From assembly GCA_027422505.1 (NCBI GenBank), contig JAPQWV010000305.1, positions 62,001 to 126,000 of the forward strand: a stretch of DNA of 64,000 bases. Reading direction: 5' to 3'. A program made the translations under genes and the position numbers. This DNA comes from Craterostigma plantagineum. Lineage: Eukaryota; Streptophyta; Magnoliopsida; Lamiales; Linderniaceae. The notes below the pieces were generated by a model, which saw only the letters and a program-made list of their open reading frames with translations, was not told the DNA's origin and ran no database searches. Positions 11,621 to 23,431 of the stretch are shown one piece after another (the first letter of the stretch is position 1; each line of letters begins with the position of its first letter).

Positions 11621-13360
11621 GTACAAAGAATTGGCTGTAGCAACGAGGCCGAAAGCTCGCTAAGCACCAAGAAGGGTAAGAAGGGTACTAATCAAGACGC
11701 CATGATCGCTTGGGAGGTCAGCTTTTTTGTTCTTTTTTTTTTTGTCATCTTCGTTAATTTCGTAGATGTCTGGAAAATCCTTGCTGAGCAAATTTGGTGT
11801 TTGAAATTCGTTGGATTGAATCAGTTGTTTAGGCTTTGGTATGAGTGATATCCCAAACTCGAAAAAGGAAACCCTTTGTGTTGTTTTGCTGTTTATTTGT
11901 TTCATTCAGTTGTTGATGGAATCAAGGTTAGTGAAACCCCTAAAAAATTTCTAGCAATTTGGTGTTCTTATTCGGATGATTTCACGATTTAGCAATTACA
12001 ACCCTCGATTAATACCGAATAACGAGAAAGTTAGTTTGAGTCCATTGGTTGAATCTGAACATTCTTATTCCGATTGGCTGAATTTTACTACTTTTACCGT
12101 AGAATTTCTGCACGGGTAGCACAATCTCAACATTTATTGGCGTATTTGATGGCCGCGGTCCTTACGGCCATTTTGTTACAAGAAAAGTTAGGGATTATCT
12201 CCCAATGTTGATCCGTGCCCAATGGATAAACAATCACAACAAATAACAGAAGAAAGATCAAGAAAAGGAAGCTAATAAGTGCGAAAGGATGAGACGTTTC
12301 GATGACTTTATGGACGAAGATGGCTGCGAATCAATGGAATCTGAGGAAATCGAAAAGATTCTCGAGACTCACCTGCCTCTCAAGAAATCGATACTGAAGG
12401 CTTTTAAGATGATGGATAAGGAATTGAAATTGCATCCCATGATCGATTGCTTCTGTAGTGGTAGCACTGCTGTCACTGTCATCAAGCAGGTAAAAACTAA
12501 AATTTCCTTCTTTCGCTGCCTTTTTTTATTGCAATGCTTACTTAACCTTCTAAGATTCAACGTTACCTTAATTAAATATTCGGAATCTGAATCTCGATTT
12601 TGTTTCTTGGCCAGGGCCAATATCTCATAATAGGAAACGTCGGCGACTCGAGGGCTGTTTTGGCAACTCGGGACAAAGACAGTTCTTTGGTAGCCGTACA
12701 GTTGACCGTGGACTTGAAACCCAATCTTCCAAGTACAGTTGTCGCCTTTTTCCTTCTGTAACTAAATTCCACATTTTTCCTTATTTACATGTTTTCAAGA
12801 AAAGATTTTATTTTTTTTTGTAAGGGGAATTTGCGCGTATTAAAAAATGTAAAGGAAGGGTTTTCGCCCTTCAGGACGAGCCCGAAGTTGCGCGCGAGTG
12901 GCTGCCCAACAGCGATTCGCCTGGCCTCGCAATTGCCCGAGCCTTCGCAGACTTTTATCTGAAGGAGTATAGCTTAATTTCCACGCCCGATATTTACCAC
13001 CACCACGTCACCGAGAAGGACGAATTCGTCATTTTAGCCACCGACGGGGTATTTTCCTAATTTCATGCTCAATTTTCCTGCTACACTATTGTCTGAAAAT
13101 TCTGTTCTAAGCTCAACTTCTAGCAAAACATGGACATTGCATGTTAGAATTTGAGAATTCATCCTAAAATTGGATGACCATAAAAAGAAGCATCTTCTTC
13201 AAATTGTATCTTTATCGACAAAGATCGACTCTCTATCGGTCTTGGATTTAAGGGTCTTTTTCTTTATAGAAATTTTTAACGTGTAATAAATAATAGGTAT
13301 GGGACGTTCTTTCGAACAAAGAAGCAATGGACATAGTCTTCTTGGCAAGATCTGTCTCCC
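11621..13360 (+). pseudogene. Protein phosphatase 2C gene fragment captured in the Helitron
   Basis: Exons and introns are both retained: about 11621-11716 (KKGKKGTNQDAMIAWE), 12103-12489 (GVFDGRGPYGHF ... LKLHPMIDCFCSGSTAV), 12615-12732 (GNVGDSRAVLATRDKD), 12825-13048 (CKGRVFALQDEPEVAREWLP ... ILATDG) and 13297 to about 13360 (VWDVLSNKEAMDIV), all with GT-AG sites. This is a metal-dependent Ser/Thr phosphatase of the large plant clade with TNQDAM and LTVDLKPNLP. It cannot be functional as seen: an in-frame TAA at 12244-12246 breaks exon 2, the metal motif DGHGPxGH reads DGRGPYGH, RAFGD reads RAFAD, and both the N-terminus and the last third are missing. Retained introns mean DNA-level capture, not retroposition. 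Confidence 0.85.
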
Positions 13361-13752
13361 CTCTGTTTAGTCTATAATCATACAGTTTCATTACATCTTT
13401 TCTACCTTGGTAATAACGCTCTTTTTATTTAATCATTTCTCTTAAGGCGTTAACGTCGAAAGGAGGTAGACCTTCTCCGAAAGAGAGCCAGATCTAAGAA
13501 GAGTCTCACAGGTTTATTACACCTTCTTATAACGTCGGAAAAAATAAAGAAAAAAAAAGGTTAAAATGTTCTTTTTTCGTGTGTAACTTCGTGCTTTTCG
13601 CAGATAAATCGAATGCAAATACGGAGGCGCATTCTCATGCTCAAGGTCACGCTTGCGTCGGGGCAGAGGCTATCTCGACCATCCTCAGATTATAAATGTA
13701 CATATGCAGCATTAGATTGTAAGAATAAAACTTTGATAATTGTTAGTTGTGC

Positions 13753-13842
13753 AGCGTCTTCGTATTCGGCGTGTTGCGGCGGAGCTCATCTACGCGGCCA
13801 TTGGGGATGCGGTGTACGATTCTGATGACGTCGAGTGATACA
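13753..13842 (+). pseudogene. Possible further captured exon
   Basis: After a good acceptor (TTGTGCAG) an open frame reads RLRIRRVAAELIYAAIGDAV and ends with a stop after DVE. It has amphipathic, exon-like composition but I do not recognise the family. It may be the end of the PP2C gene or of a second captured gene. Confidence 0.25.
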
Positions 13843-13859
13843 CACGGTAAGATGCATGA

Positions 13860-15899
13860 GATGCAACATTTATGGCCTTCAGAATAACTATGAAATTATG
13901 ATGCCCAAAATTTTCTTACATTTCTGTTCTTACTAGGTGGTTTTAGTACTGAGAGTTGCTGATCTTCCTTTTAGTAGGCAGAGAAAGATGGGAACATTCG
14001 AGAGAATTGGAAGAGTAAGAATATAATTTTTGTGTATAAAGAAAAATAAAAGAAACAGAGAGATTTAGTATGAGTGAGTACTGTAAGACGATTCGGGTAC
14101 GACGAGTTCAATGGAGATTCAATGTCTAGAGCAACTTCTCGGTAGGAATGTCGAAGTTAAGCGGTACGGAACTAATCTAGGTACCTTATTTTTCGTTTAT
14201 GATTCATAGGGTAAGTTTATGGGTTTCGTGTGCCTGTGTTGTTCTCTGTCAATTTTTTGCTTGGGGTTGGAACTCGATATTTCTGATGTCCATTTTTTAA
14301 GGCTGAATACTTGAATGGGCAGCAATATCATTCATGCGACTTAGCAGGATAGATATCATCTTGTGGTGCTTGTATGATTCTCATTTCTTTCTTTGGTTTT
14401 TAATATTTTGTGAGAGCGAATCTTTATGCATGCATATGTTCGTTCATTTTGGTTATCTCTACGTGCTGTGGAATTTTATACTCGAACGATTCAAAGGCGT
14501 AATTCGCAGATTTTGACCCAACATTACTCAAATCAAAACCGCCCTGGCATGTCTGTGTCGCTGTGTTATCGTCGCTCGGTGGGAGGTAGAAAGACATCAA
14601 ATCGGAGATCGTATTTCGCTCCCTGGGAGATCGGTGACATTATTTTAAGTCATAATATGAGAAACAAAAGGATAGTGTCCTTTTGATGAATGTGTCAAGG
14701 TAGTTTAACTGTATAATGTTGTTGGTTGTTTAGTTCAAGGAAGCGTGCGTTGTCGGGATTAATTGAATTTCCATGCGATTTTTTGTAGCAAATTTTACTT
14801 TGATGTTTATGTTTATAGGTTTCGTGATTTAATGACGAGGTAGGTGTGCCGTGGTCAATGTAACTCACTGAATGATGGTATTGACTACTGTGTTTTTTTT
14901 TTTTTGCTTGTTCTTATTTTTATTCCAGTTTTCATTTTTTGCTTTTGTAAACGTTTTTGGTGCCGCTATGAAGAAGACGCCCTGAATTCAAAATCGTTAA
15001 CGACCATTTAAAGTTGCTTAAAATGCAATCATCTTTTCTGCGCCTATCGACAAGGGCGACATTTCATCATTCGTTTTGTGCAATCCATTGATTGTTGTAT
15101 TTTAGTTTATCGCAGTTTATGAAAATACGTGTTCAGTTATTGGCACGAGGTTTTATTAAGTGGATGATTAAATAGTGATGATTGAGTACAAAGAACCATG
15201 TGTCCGAAAATTGAAAATTCTCTGCTACGGGTATAACATCAGATATCGTGTGTCGTCCCATTAAGAAGGTCATAGTAAAAAAACGAAGTACTTGGCCATT
15301 ATATAATAATATTCTCCAACTAATAATATCATGATCATTCTCCTATGAAGTCTACATGAATTTTAAGTATTGTTTTCGATAGAAATCCTTTATAAAGAAG
15401 AGTATAGAGATGATCTCGCAAGTCTGGTGTATAGTGAAAATGCAATGTTCAGCTTAAACTTGGCTTATTGGTCACTCTGTTTCAAAGCTAGAATTCATCC
15501 AGAAATTATTAGCAGATTTACAACACATAAATCCAATGCCCTTTATTGGTTCGCCAGTTCTGTGTAGGTTTATGGGTTAGAGTTCAGGATTGAAGGTAAA
15601 AGATTCATGACATCTCCGTACCTTAAAACTCTTCCTATGCCAATCCATTCTACCACCAAAATCGACGGGAATAACACCACAAAATTCGTGGCGCTTGAAA
15701 TCTCTTTTTTCGCATTTTTATCGGGGAGAATGTTGGTCTACATAGAAGTAGAAGCTCGAGACATTCTACAATGTGACTAATCACCTACAAATTTTTTGTA
15801 TATGTTCTTTATTATATAAGATTTGGCATCCATATCTGTATCTCTTGCAAATCTTCAATCTTTATAATATTATAGCTCCATAATTATACAAAATTAAGA
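13860..15899. other. Non-coding remainder of the Helitron
   Basis: AT-rich DNA with scattered short open frames and no recognisable domain. It leads up to the terminal hairpin. Confidence 0.4.
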
Positions 15900-16135
15900 C
15901 CCGTGCATCGCACGGGCAAAAAACTAGTAACTTAAAAAATTAAGCCAGAAATATCATTCGCACGACCCTAGATTTGTTCCAAAAAATGATTAATTTGAAA
16001 ATTATTATCTGTATAATGCCACGCATAAATTTATCGAAATTCTAGATTATAAACATCAATTTTAGAATTTGGTGCGAAGTCTAAATTTTCGGCATATAGT
16101 CTATCTAAATTTTTAGTTCTAATACCTTTAAATTT

Positions 16136-16594
16136 GTTGTCTTTAGGGGTGGGCATAATTCGGTTTACCGAACAGAATTACCAAAAAATAGAAAGTTCGG
16201 TACAAACCGAACCGAACAATTCGGTTCGGTATTCGATACATAGGTTTAAAAATTTTGGTATTTCGGCTCGGTATAGAATTTTTGGTTCGGTAATTTCGGT
16301 ATACCGAATTACGAAAATTTTTAAATTAAAATATTATATTATATTAAAATTGACAATATAAATATAATTAAATTAAATTATATATATTGATTTAAATATT
16401 ACAGAAATTCTTTTTTTTTTTACTTTTTGTCGGAAATTCGATTATTTCGGTAAAAACCGAATTTATCAAAATTTTTTTGGTAAAAATCGAATACCGGACC
16501 GGGAAATTCGGTTCCGTATTCGGTTTTTAAAATAGGTGAACCGAAATTTTAGTTCGGATACGGTATGTAACGAACGAACACCCCTAGTTGTCCT
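16136..16594. mobile_element. hAT-type MITE, copy 2 (TAGGGGTG family)
   Basis: The element at 16144-16586 (443 bp) starts TAGGGGTGGGCATAATTCGG and ends CACCCCTA. It is flanked by GTTGTCTT (16136-16143) and GTTGTCCT (16587-16594), 7 of 8 bases matching. It is nearly the same sequence and orientation as copy 1 at 3713-4153. Confidence 0.9.
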
Positions 16595-17039
16595 TGTAGC
16601 GGAATTAAAAAAAAAAATAAATATCCTTAAACTATTTAAAGGATGTGACATCAATGCTACTATATAAGAGTGTAAAAAAATAATACCATTGTTCATCTGT
16701 TTCGTCTTTCTTTTTCAGTTCTTTTTTTTTTGGGAGTTACTATTCACCGCCCCCTTTTTACTTGTTACCGCCCCCTAAAGGGATGGAAAAAGACCTTTTT
16801 GCCCTCATGATATTTAAATTAATTTAAAAGAGAAAACAATAACAAACAATAAAGATTTCTATTTAAAGTCCTTTTCCGCACAACACTTTACAAATCATAC
16901 ATCAAAATCAAACTAAAAACAGAGAAAATACTGAAATCGCAATGGATCGCCGACAGGGACATGGAAAGGGAAAGGGTCTGTTATCGCGACTGGTAAGCAA
17001 AATGTCGTAAAAATCAGTAGTACGTAGATGAATTATCGA

Positions 17040-17230
17040 AACGCGTCGTAATTGTTTGAAAAAACGGCCGATCGAACGCGATTTAGGGTCGGATTTTGGT
17101 ACCGACCGAAGCATGATTTCGGTCGGCATAGGCACGATCGAAGCATGATTTCGGTCAATTTAGGCACGACCGAAAGCGTGTTTCGGTCGTGCCAGTGCCG
17201 ACCGAAATTTTTTTTTGGTCGCCAATTTTT
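17040..17230. repeat. Left subterminal array of CCGAAA...TTTCGG palindromes
   Basis: About five units of the form GACCGAAnnATGATTTCGGTC are separated by short spacers. They mirror the array at 18955-19235. Probable transposase-binding repeats. Confidence 0.8.
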
Positions 17231-19327
17231 TTTTTAAATATGTTTTTATTTGCAGACCAGGGGTTGGAAGTCCCTACTCGGAGGGAGCAGTAGATCCCCT
17301 CCGTTGGAGGGATCTGGAGAGCGTCACACAAGGACGCGAGGCGTTGACGCATCCGTTCATAGAGAACGGGAGGAGGAGAGGCGGCAGAAATATCGGGAAT
17401 TACTCCATCGCCGATCGTGAGCGTCCTCCAGAAGTCATGCAAGCACTCTGCAGCAACTGGGTAGTTGTTGTCGACACATTGCTGGAGCTCGCACGCACAT
17501 GGGAGATGGTGGTACGTCGTACCACACATCCGCACGCGGAGTACACCTCATCCGACAACTCTTTGGCACGCATCAACTCAGTTCCCATTATAGATATTGA
17601 ATAGTGTGAAACCCTGTACAATATCGTGTGGAATGGAAATCCTGAGTTCTCAATAGGTCGTTTCGAGCGGGACTCCTCCAATGCCTGCATGTCAACATAA
17701 AACAATTATTAGATAAGTATTTCGTTTGACACGTAATAATAATTAATTTACCTTTCTTATGCAATTCAGTTGGTTCTGAATCTGGTCGTGCACCTTCACC
17801 CACACGGTGTCAAGAGACCCAGTGGCCGAGTTCAGCCATTGCTTCAGCTCACTGTGAGCACTCTCCACACGACATGTAGTGGTGTTCCCGAAATGAAGCA
17901 CCTGGTTCGTCCAAACTTTGGCGAACTTCTCCTTATGCACCAACCATGTCTGCTCACGTACTTGACGATAGCGGAGTCGGCTACCCAACGCAGACGCATG
18001 TCAGTCACTGCCTGCTCGTACACGTCTATCGTCGGAGCTTCCATGACTGCTTTCCAGGCCTTATGCGTGAAGTGAGCTGCTGTCTTTTTGTTCTTCTCCG
18101 TCGTCCAATAAACTTTGTTCTCCACGTCCTTATAGATATGCCACGTGCACAACATATGGTGAGAATCCGAAAATACTTCCTGTACGGGTCGAAGAAGGCC
18201 CAACTCACGATCAGTCACAATCGCCGAAGGGTAGACACCTGGCCCCAGAATATCCCGAAGGGACTGCAATACCCACACATAACTTCTCTCCGTCTCGTTC
18301 TCCATAATGGGAAACCCACAAAGGAAGTTTTGATTACATGGAGTCATCCCTATAATCTCAACTAGAGGCATCTTGTACCTGTTGGTCTTATACGTAGAAT
18401 CGATGCCAATGAAGTACGGATACGTCCTCACCAGTGCAAGTGAGTCCGGGTGTGCGAGAAAAACATGCGTCGGCGTATTAGTCTCGTCGTCTCCCAGGGC
18501 TTGAACATAATATCCGGCGTGTCTGGCCTGGTGCATCAACTGGCTCACCACGTCTCGGCCCTCAGAATAGTCTTTCTTCAAACGATCTCTGTAATTATAT
18601 ATGTGCCTGATCGTCGCGTTATCTTCTGCGTGTCGAGCCCGTACGAATGTACCATTCCCTAGTCATTGGATCCTCCTGAGCTATGACTAGAAACGGACAC
18701 CTGTACTTGTTCGACTTCGAAATCCTCTCCAATTCGTCCTCGTTGCCTCTATAACGTTCTCCGCGAGAATATCTAATGAGTTTTTTTGTACTGCATTTCT
18801 TATGCGATGAAATAATTACCTCGAAACCCAGAGCAATAGCGACGCCTTTCGCCCAGTTAATTGCTTCCACGTCGGTCTCAAATCGACCTCCTACGCGAAA
18901 ATGCTCACTGTAGTCTACCCCGTCGCCGATCTCATCGTCTGCAAAAAAAAAATTATTACACGACCGAAACTCAATTTCGGCTACTCTAAACACCGACCGA
19001 AACACGATTTCGGTCGGGACGGTTCCGACCGAATCATGATTTCGGTTTATACAGTCCCGATCGAAACATAATTTCGGTCGGAACAGTCCCGACCGAAAAT
19101 TTTTTTCGGTCACCTCAAGGCCTAACCGAAATTATTTTTCGGTCTGGCATTGAGGTGACCGAAATTATGATTCGGTCGGTACTTTTCCGGCTGAAATTCT
19201 GTTTCGGTCGGGACTTTTTTGGATCGATTCCGAAACAAGTTCGATCATTCATCTATGTACGAACGAATTTTACGAGAATTTACTTACCACTCGTGCGAAT
19301 AGACCCTTTTCCCTTTCGTCGATCCAT
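17155..19327 (-). pseudogene. MULE transposase with FAR1-type DNA-binding domain, frameshifted
   Basis: Exon 1 (19327-19288) encodes MDRRKGKGSIRTS inside the right TIR. Exon 2 starts at 18938 (DDEIGDGVDYSEHF). The FAR1 domain follows (NWAKGVAIALGFEV, SKSNKYRCPFLVIAQ). Then comes the MULE catalytic domain, with GIDSTYKTNRYKMPL, an ERSYVWVLQSL helix, AIVTDRELGLL and HHMLCTWHIYKDVE, and a SWIM-like end (CGCVVRRT ... LPCACEL). Frameshifts occur near 18655 (after MTREW; the NGTFVRARHAEDN segment is in another frame), near 17850-17900 and near 17510-17535. An intron lies at about 17694-17752. The catalytic Asp residues are still visible, but no continuous protein is possible. It would bind the element's termini and cut them. 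Confidence 0.88.
18955..19235. repeat. Right subterminal array of CCGAAA...TTTCGG palindromes
   Basis: Seven or more units, for example GACCGAAACACGATTTCGGT, are spaced by about 8-12 bases. They lie in intron 1 of the transposase gene, between the TIR exon and the FAR1 exon. Confidence 0.85.
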
Positions 19328-19518
19328 TGCAATTTGAACGTTTTTTTTGTTTTGTTTGAGTCTGATTTGAATGTTTGATTGCGATATGAAAATTGTTGTC
19401 TGGAAAAGGATTTTAAATACAAAATTTTATTCAAAGGGCAAAATTGTCTTTTTTCAGCCCTTTAGGGGGCGATGACTGAGAAAAAGGGGGCGGTGAATAG
19501 CAATCCAGTTTTTTTTTT

Positions 19519-20059
19519 GGTCTTCCAACCTATCAATTTGTGACTCATCCCCCGTCTCCCCCTTTTTTATTTGGTAATATAGTATAACCTCTATAAATTA
19601 ACAACAGTGGGACCATGAAATTTTATTAATTTAGAGTGATATTTATATGTCGATAATTTAGTATCTTATTAATTAAAAATAAACTTTATAAATTCAACTC
19701 TCTTTTAGTCTGTGGTAACTGCGGATTGTATCAAATGAGAATATGAGCGAGCATCTAACATCAGTAAGTTCTTGTACGATAATGCTATCTCGTAGAGACA
19801 TGCTACTTGTATTAATACCTTAGTTGCAGAACTTATAATATCATCGACGAAATTTAGACCCCAAGTAAGTAACAATTAAAAAAAAAGCTAGGATTAGCCG
19901 TCGCAAAGAAACATTCCCAAACAAAGACTTGACTTTATTTCAAATTAATAACTAGTTTTGGTCAAAGTACACATCAGCTTATACCTTACAATAAAGAACA
20001 ATACCTTGCACTGTTCTCAGCATATGAAGAAATCCAATAAAAGAAGCAGAAAACAAACC
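19519..20059. other. Intergenic AT-rich DNA and PRP18 3' flank
   Basis: No gene is seen. A phrase TATAACCTCTATAAATTAA near 19583 resembles a common plant repeat end but could not be bounded. The last part is probably the 3' UTR of the PRP18 gene. Confidence 0.4.
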
Positions 20060-21723
20060 CTAATCATCTTTCTGGGCAGGCATTAACATAAGCCTCTCTT
20101 CAGATTGCTGCTGCTTCTCCCCGCCCGACGACCTCTCCCTCTCCTCCGCCAACAGAGACTGAAGATCGCTGCCATTCGCAAGGCTGTTGAACTCCACAGC
20201 CTTCGAAGGTGCAGTTGGGTAACGCCTCTGCGCAAAGGTCATCAATCTCTTGATAGACTGAAGATATTTACGGGTCGTTTCATCGTTCATTATGTGGGCG
20301 ACGCTGTTTGTGTAGATCTTCTCACGGGCTGAACGTTCGTGGATACCAACCATAGTAACTCCTATGGGCCAAGGAGCGTTTCCAATGGCAAGCTTGATGT
20401 AATGATCCATTGCTGCAAGGTAGTCCCTTTTCATGCAGCAGTCAACCATTATGAGCAGTGCTTGTTTGATATCGTCGGGAAGAACCTGCAAATTGTTGAT
20501 GAATAGGAACCCAATCGACAGAATTACAATAGCAACGTACCAAACATGTATTAAACCCTTCACTTCACGGATCCAACTTGTAACGTTGAGTGAATATATC
20601 ACTGATGAATCAGCTTACACAATCCCAGTTTTGTTTGTCTTTGAAGCAGAGATCACTAATATCTACGTTATCATTCACTAATATCATCTTAGGCATTCGT
20701 AGAAACAGAGTTCACCAGTATCTATCTTAGGCATTCACTAATATCTTATAGTAGTAGGCATTCATGTAAACAGAGTTCCCCAATATCTATCTTAGGCATT
20801 TACTAACATCTACCTTAAGCATTCATTGAAACAGAGTTCCCCTAATATACTGCACAAGAAAAGTAAGAGATTACCTTCTTCCTACAAAACTTGAACAGTG
20901 GGTTAAGATACCGAGCGCACTGCTTAAAAGTGGCCACCATAGATTTCCCTTTTGCAGTCCTCTTCTCAGCCTCGCTCATCTCATCAAGCTCTTGGCCCCA
21001 CTCGTTCAGCAACCTCTTGAAGAAGACCAAAATCTTGTCCTCGACGCACATATCCTCGTAGTTCATCTTCATCCTCTTCAGATCTTTATCTCGATCTAAG
21101 CCCGAGGAAGACGCCCCATCACCGCTCTCATCACCTCCGCCGCCGTCCTTATCCTCATTCCCACTGCCACCATCCTTATCCTTATCCTCGTTCTTCCTCT
21201 TCCTCCCACTCACGATCCCCGATTTCTGCCTCTTCTTCAGCTCGACTATGTCTCGCAAGAAATCGTTGGTCTGACCCTCCGTCATGTCGCTGTCGTCGAC
21301 CTCGAAGAGCCCGGCCTTCAGCACGAACTTGAGCCTCTCCAGCCTAGCGCCGTCGTCTTCTCCGAAGAGAGTCACGGGCTGCTTTAGGAACCGCAGTCGC
21401 CGGACAACCTCTTGTTTGGGGAGGTTCAGATCGTCGATGCTCTTGCTGTGGTGGTCTGGTAACGACGACGAGGACGACGACGCCTGTTTCGGGTCGGGTT
21501 TCTGGTCGGACTTGGGGTTCGCATCGTCGGATTTAGGGTTAGGGTTTCGCTGGGACGACTGATTGTTGCGAAGGGCTTTGGCTTCGGCGTCGCGCTTCTC
21601 CTCTTCGCGGAGGCGTTGGATGCGCTTCTGCTCGATTTCCGAGCGTTTGAAGAACTTCTTGCCGCCGGTTTCTTCGGTTAGGGTTTTGCGCTTCTTTTCG
21701 ATTTCTTGCTTGAGGATATCCAT
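20060..21723 (-). CDS. PRP18: Pre-mRNA-splicing factor PRP18
   Basis: Two exons, 21723-20875 and 20485-20060, joined in phase by a 389-bp GT-AG intron (RKK | VLPDD), give 424 residues. This is close to the usual plant length of about 420. It is a U5 snRNP-associated factor needed for the second step of splicing. Domains: a charged N-terminus (KRSEIEQKRIQRLREEE), a PRP4/SFM-like motif around residues 100-135 (LPKQEVVRRLRFLKQPVTLF), a Lys/Asp/Gly-rich linker, and the C-terminal PRP18 helical domain starting at VEDKILVFFKRLLNEW. That domain includes the strongly conserved loop GNAPWPIGVTMVGIHER and ends with a Gln/Glu-rich tail. The start ATG has MDILKQEIEKKRK, typical of plant homologues. The frame is intact, with no sign of decay. 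Confidence 0.95.
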
Positions 21724-21912
21724 AGGTGAAGATCGAAGATGAAGATTGATTTGGGGAAGAAATTGGTGAAGGTAATTTAGTGATTGAATTTTTGGGTCCG
21801 CACTGAGTAATAACGTAATAGCCCCTTAGTTCTGATGTTATCACTTTTAAGCCCCTGAAGTTTGGTGCACGAAAGAAGTCGCTACACTAACTAATTGTTT
21901 GTCAAGTCCATC

Positions 21913-23431
21913 TATGGGTGGCCAACCGGGTTCGGGTATCCGGTACCCAACCCGACTCGATCGGGTATTAACCCGAATTTGAAAATAAATTCGAGTATTA
22001 TTGGATATCGGGTTTAAACCCGATACCCGATTGCTATTATCGGGTCGGGTTTCGGGTAGTGTTGAGCTACCCGAAATACCCGATTTGGTACTCGATGTTT
22101 CCGGCCCAAAGAAAAAAAAAACTGATAAATTCGACTATAATGGGCACTGTATTACTATCTAGGCCCATTTACTTGGGCCTCTCTTTCTCAGTTAATAAAG
22201 TATTTACTAAATCATAATAAAAAAAAATAAGAACTTAAATTCACACACCACACCAGATGCACGGCAAAGCAGAGAAACAGACCACTCAACCACCCACCCG
22301 CCCACCTCACCCTACTCGACTCGTCGGCGCACCACCCACCGACCGTGGTCAGCCTGCCGACCACAGTCCACAGCATCAACGACCACCAATCGTCCGTTAG
22401 CCATCACTAAATTTTATGAACACTAAATTTTATTTTTGAAATTTTGTTGATTTTTTTTTTTCCAATTTTGCAAAAGATGATTTTAAGTATTTATTAACAT
22501 TTTATACATGTTTAAATTCATGGGTAGCCGATTTTGGGTGTTGATTTACCATCTAAGTTTCAAATTTATCGAATTTCAAATGTATTGGATGTTTTCCAAT
22601 GTTAACATATTTTTTTATGCTTGAATTTATAGATGGCAAGTCATAGTAGTCGCGTTTCAAGTGAAGCTTCAGCTAGAGATGACGTTCGTATGGAAGAAGA
22701 GGCTCGGGAATCTCAAGATACCGAAAACCATATCAAAATTGGAGCCAATGATATTCCACCAAGTCAAAGTGTCGACGACATCGATTATATGGAGCTTGAG
22801 GTAGATATAGGTAAAGAAAAGGGTCGGAAGAAAACTAAAACCGTAATTGCGTCTAAGTCAACGTATTTTAAACACTTCGACAAATTCTTTTGTGAAGTCG
22901 ACAAAGTGCAAAAGGTGAGGTGCAAGTATTGTAGTAGTGCACTTAAAGCGGACCCAGTGCTTCATAACCAGTTCTCTAAGGAATCACTTCAAGTCGTGTA
23001 AAAAGAAGCCGCAAGAAGTTCAAACAAGTCAAACTCATCTTTCTTTCAACCATCTTGGAGTTGTGGGAATGAGCAGGACGGTACACTCGGTACTTGGAGA
23101 TTCGATCAAGGGAAGGCGATTGATGCATTGTGTCACATGATTGCCGTTGACGAGTTACCTTTTAAACAGTGGAGAACGAGGGTTTCAAGCACTTCTTGTC
23201 GGTTGTTTGTCCTATGTTTAGAATTCCTTCACGGAAAACTATAGCGAAGGAAATTTACAACATGTATGTAGGGAAAAAGATAGATTGAAGTTGGTCACGA
23301 CAGACACGTGGACTTCGATTCGAAGAATCTACGTGTCTCACGGCCCACTTCATTGATGGTGATTGGGTTGTGACAAAAAAGATTTTGGACTGTCCATCAA
23401 TTCTTTGATACTAGTATTTCTTGAACACTAT
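21913..23431 (+). mobile_element. hAT transposon, 5' part, broken
   Basis: A hAT-like end (TATGGGTGGCCAACCGGG) is followed by repeated CGGGT / ACCCG words (21930-22110) in both orientations, as in hAT subterminal regions. A transposase reading frame then starts at 22633. The 3' half is missing: the coding similarity stops where a PIF-like element starts at 23432 and is not seen again beyond 24897. Confidence 0.7.
22633..23425 (+). pseudogene. hAT transposase with BED zinc finger, N-terminal part
   Basis: The frame 22633-23001 encodes an acidic N-terminus and the start of a BED finger (STYFKHFDKFF, VRCKYCSSALKADP). A frameshift near 22970 moves the rest of the finger (SLRNHFKSCKKK) to another frame. 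Further pieces can be followed in shifting frames: FDQGKAIDALCHMIAVDELPF, FRIPSRKTIAKEIYNM, then LVTTDTWTSI and AHFIDGDWV, the start of the RNase-H-like catalytic fold. Several frameshifts make it non-functional. It would have bound and cut the hAT ends. Confidence 0.8.

Larger units (their letters stand above)
11201..15927 (+). mobile_element. Non-autonomous Helitron carrying host gene pieces
   Basis: The 3' end has a perfect 7-bp GC hairpin CCCGTGC-ATC-GCACGGG (15900-15916), seven bases, then CTAG (15924-15927) followed by T. This is the canonical Helitron terminus. The 5' end is taken as TC at 11201, preceded by A, which gives insertion between A and T as expected, with no target duplication or inverted repeats. 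No Rep/helicase was seen, so it is non-autonomous. The interior holds at least five exons of a PP2C gene in the same orientation as the element. The 3' end is firm; the 5' end is less so. Confidence 0.8.
16732..19508 (-). mobile_element. Mutator-like element with long, exon-bearing TIRs
   Basis: The outer ends match as inverted repeats: CTATTCACCGCCCCCTTTTT and, a few bases in, CGCCCCCTAAAGGG occur at the left end and, reverse-complemented, at the right. Both flanks are T-runs of ten, so a 9-bp duplication of T is compatible. The inverted similarity runs inward for about 500 bp or more. It includes on each side an ATG with MDRR-type codons, a splice donor, an array of palindromic CCGAAA/TTTCGG repeats and a T-rich acceptor. 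The interior codes, on the minus strand, for a FAR1/MULE-type transposase. Confidence 0.9.

Noticed and set aside
14334..14686. Small frames within the Helitron as a second captured gene
   Set aside because: No recognisable motif and no exon boundaries.
17215..17604. 129-residue plus-strand frame across the MULE 3' region
   Set aside because: It overlaps the conserved SWIM region of the transposase on the opposite strand and has no family resemblance.
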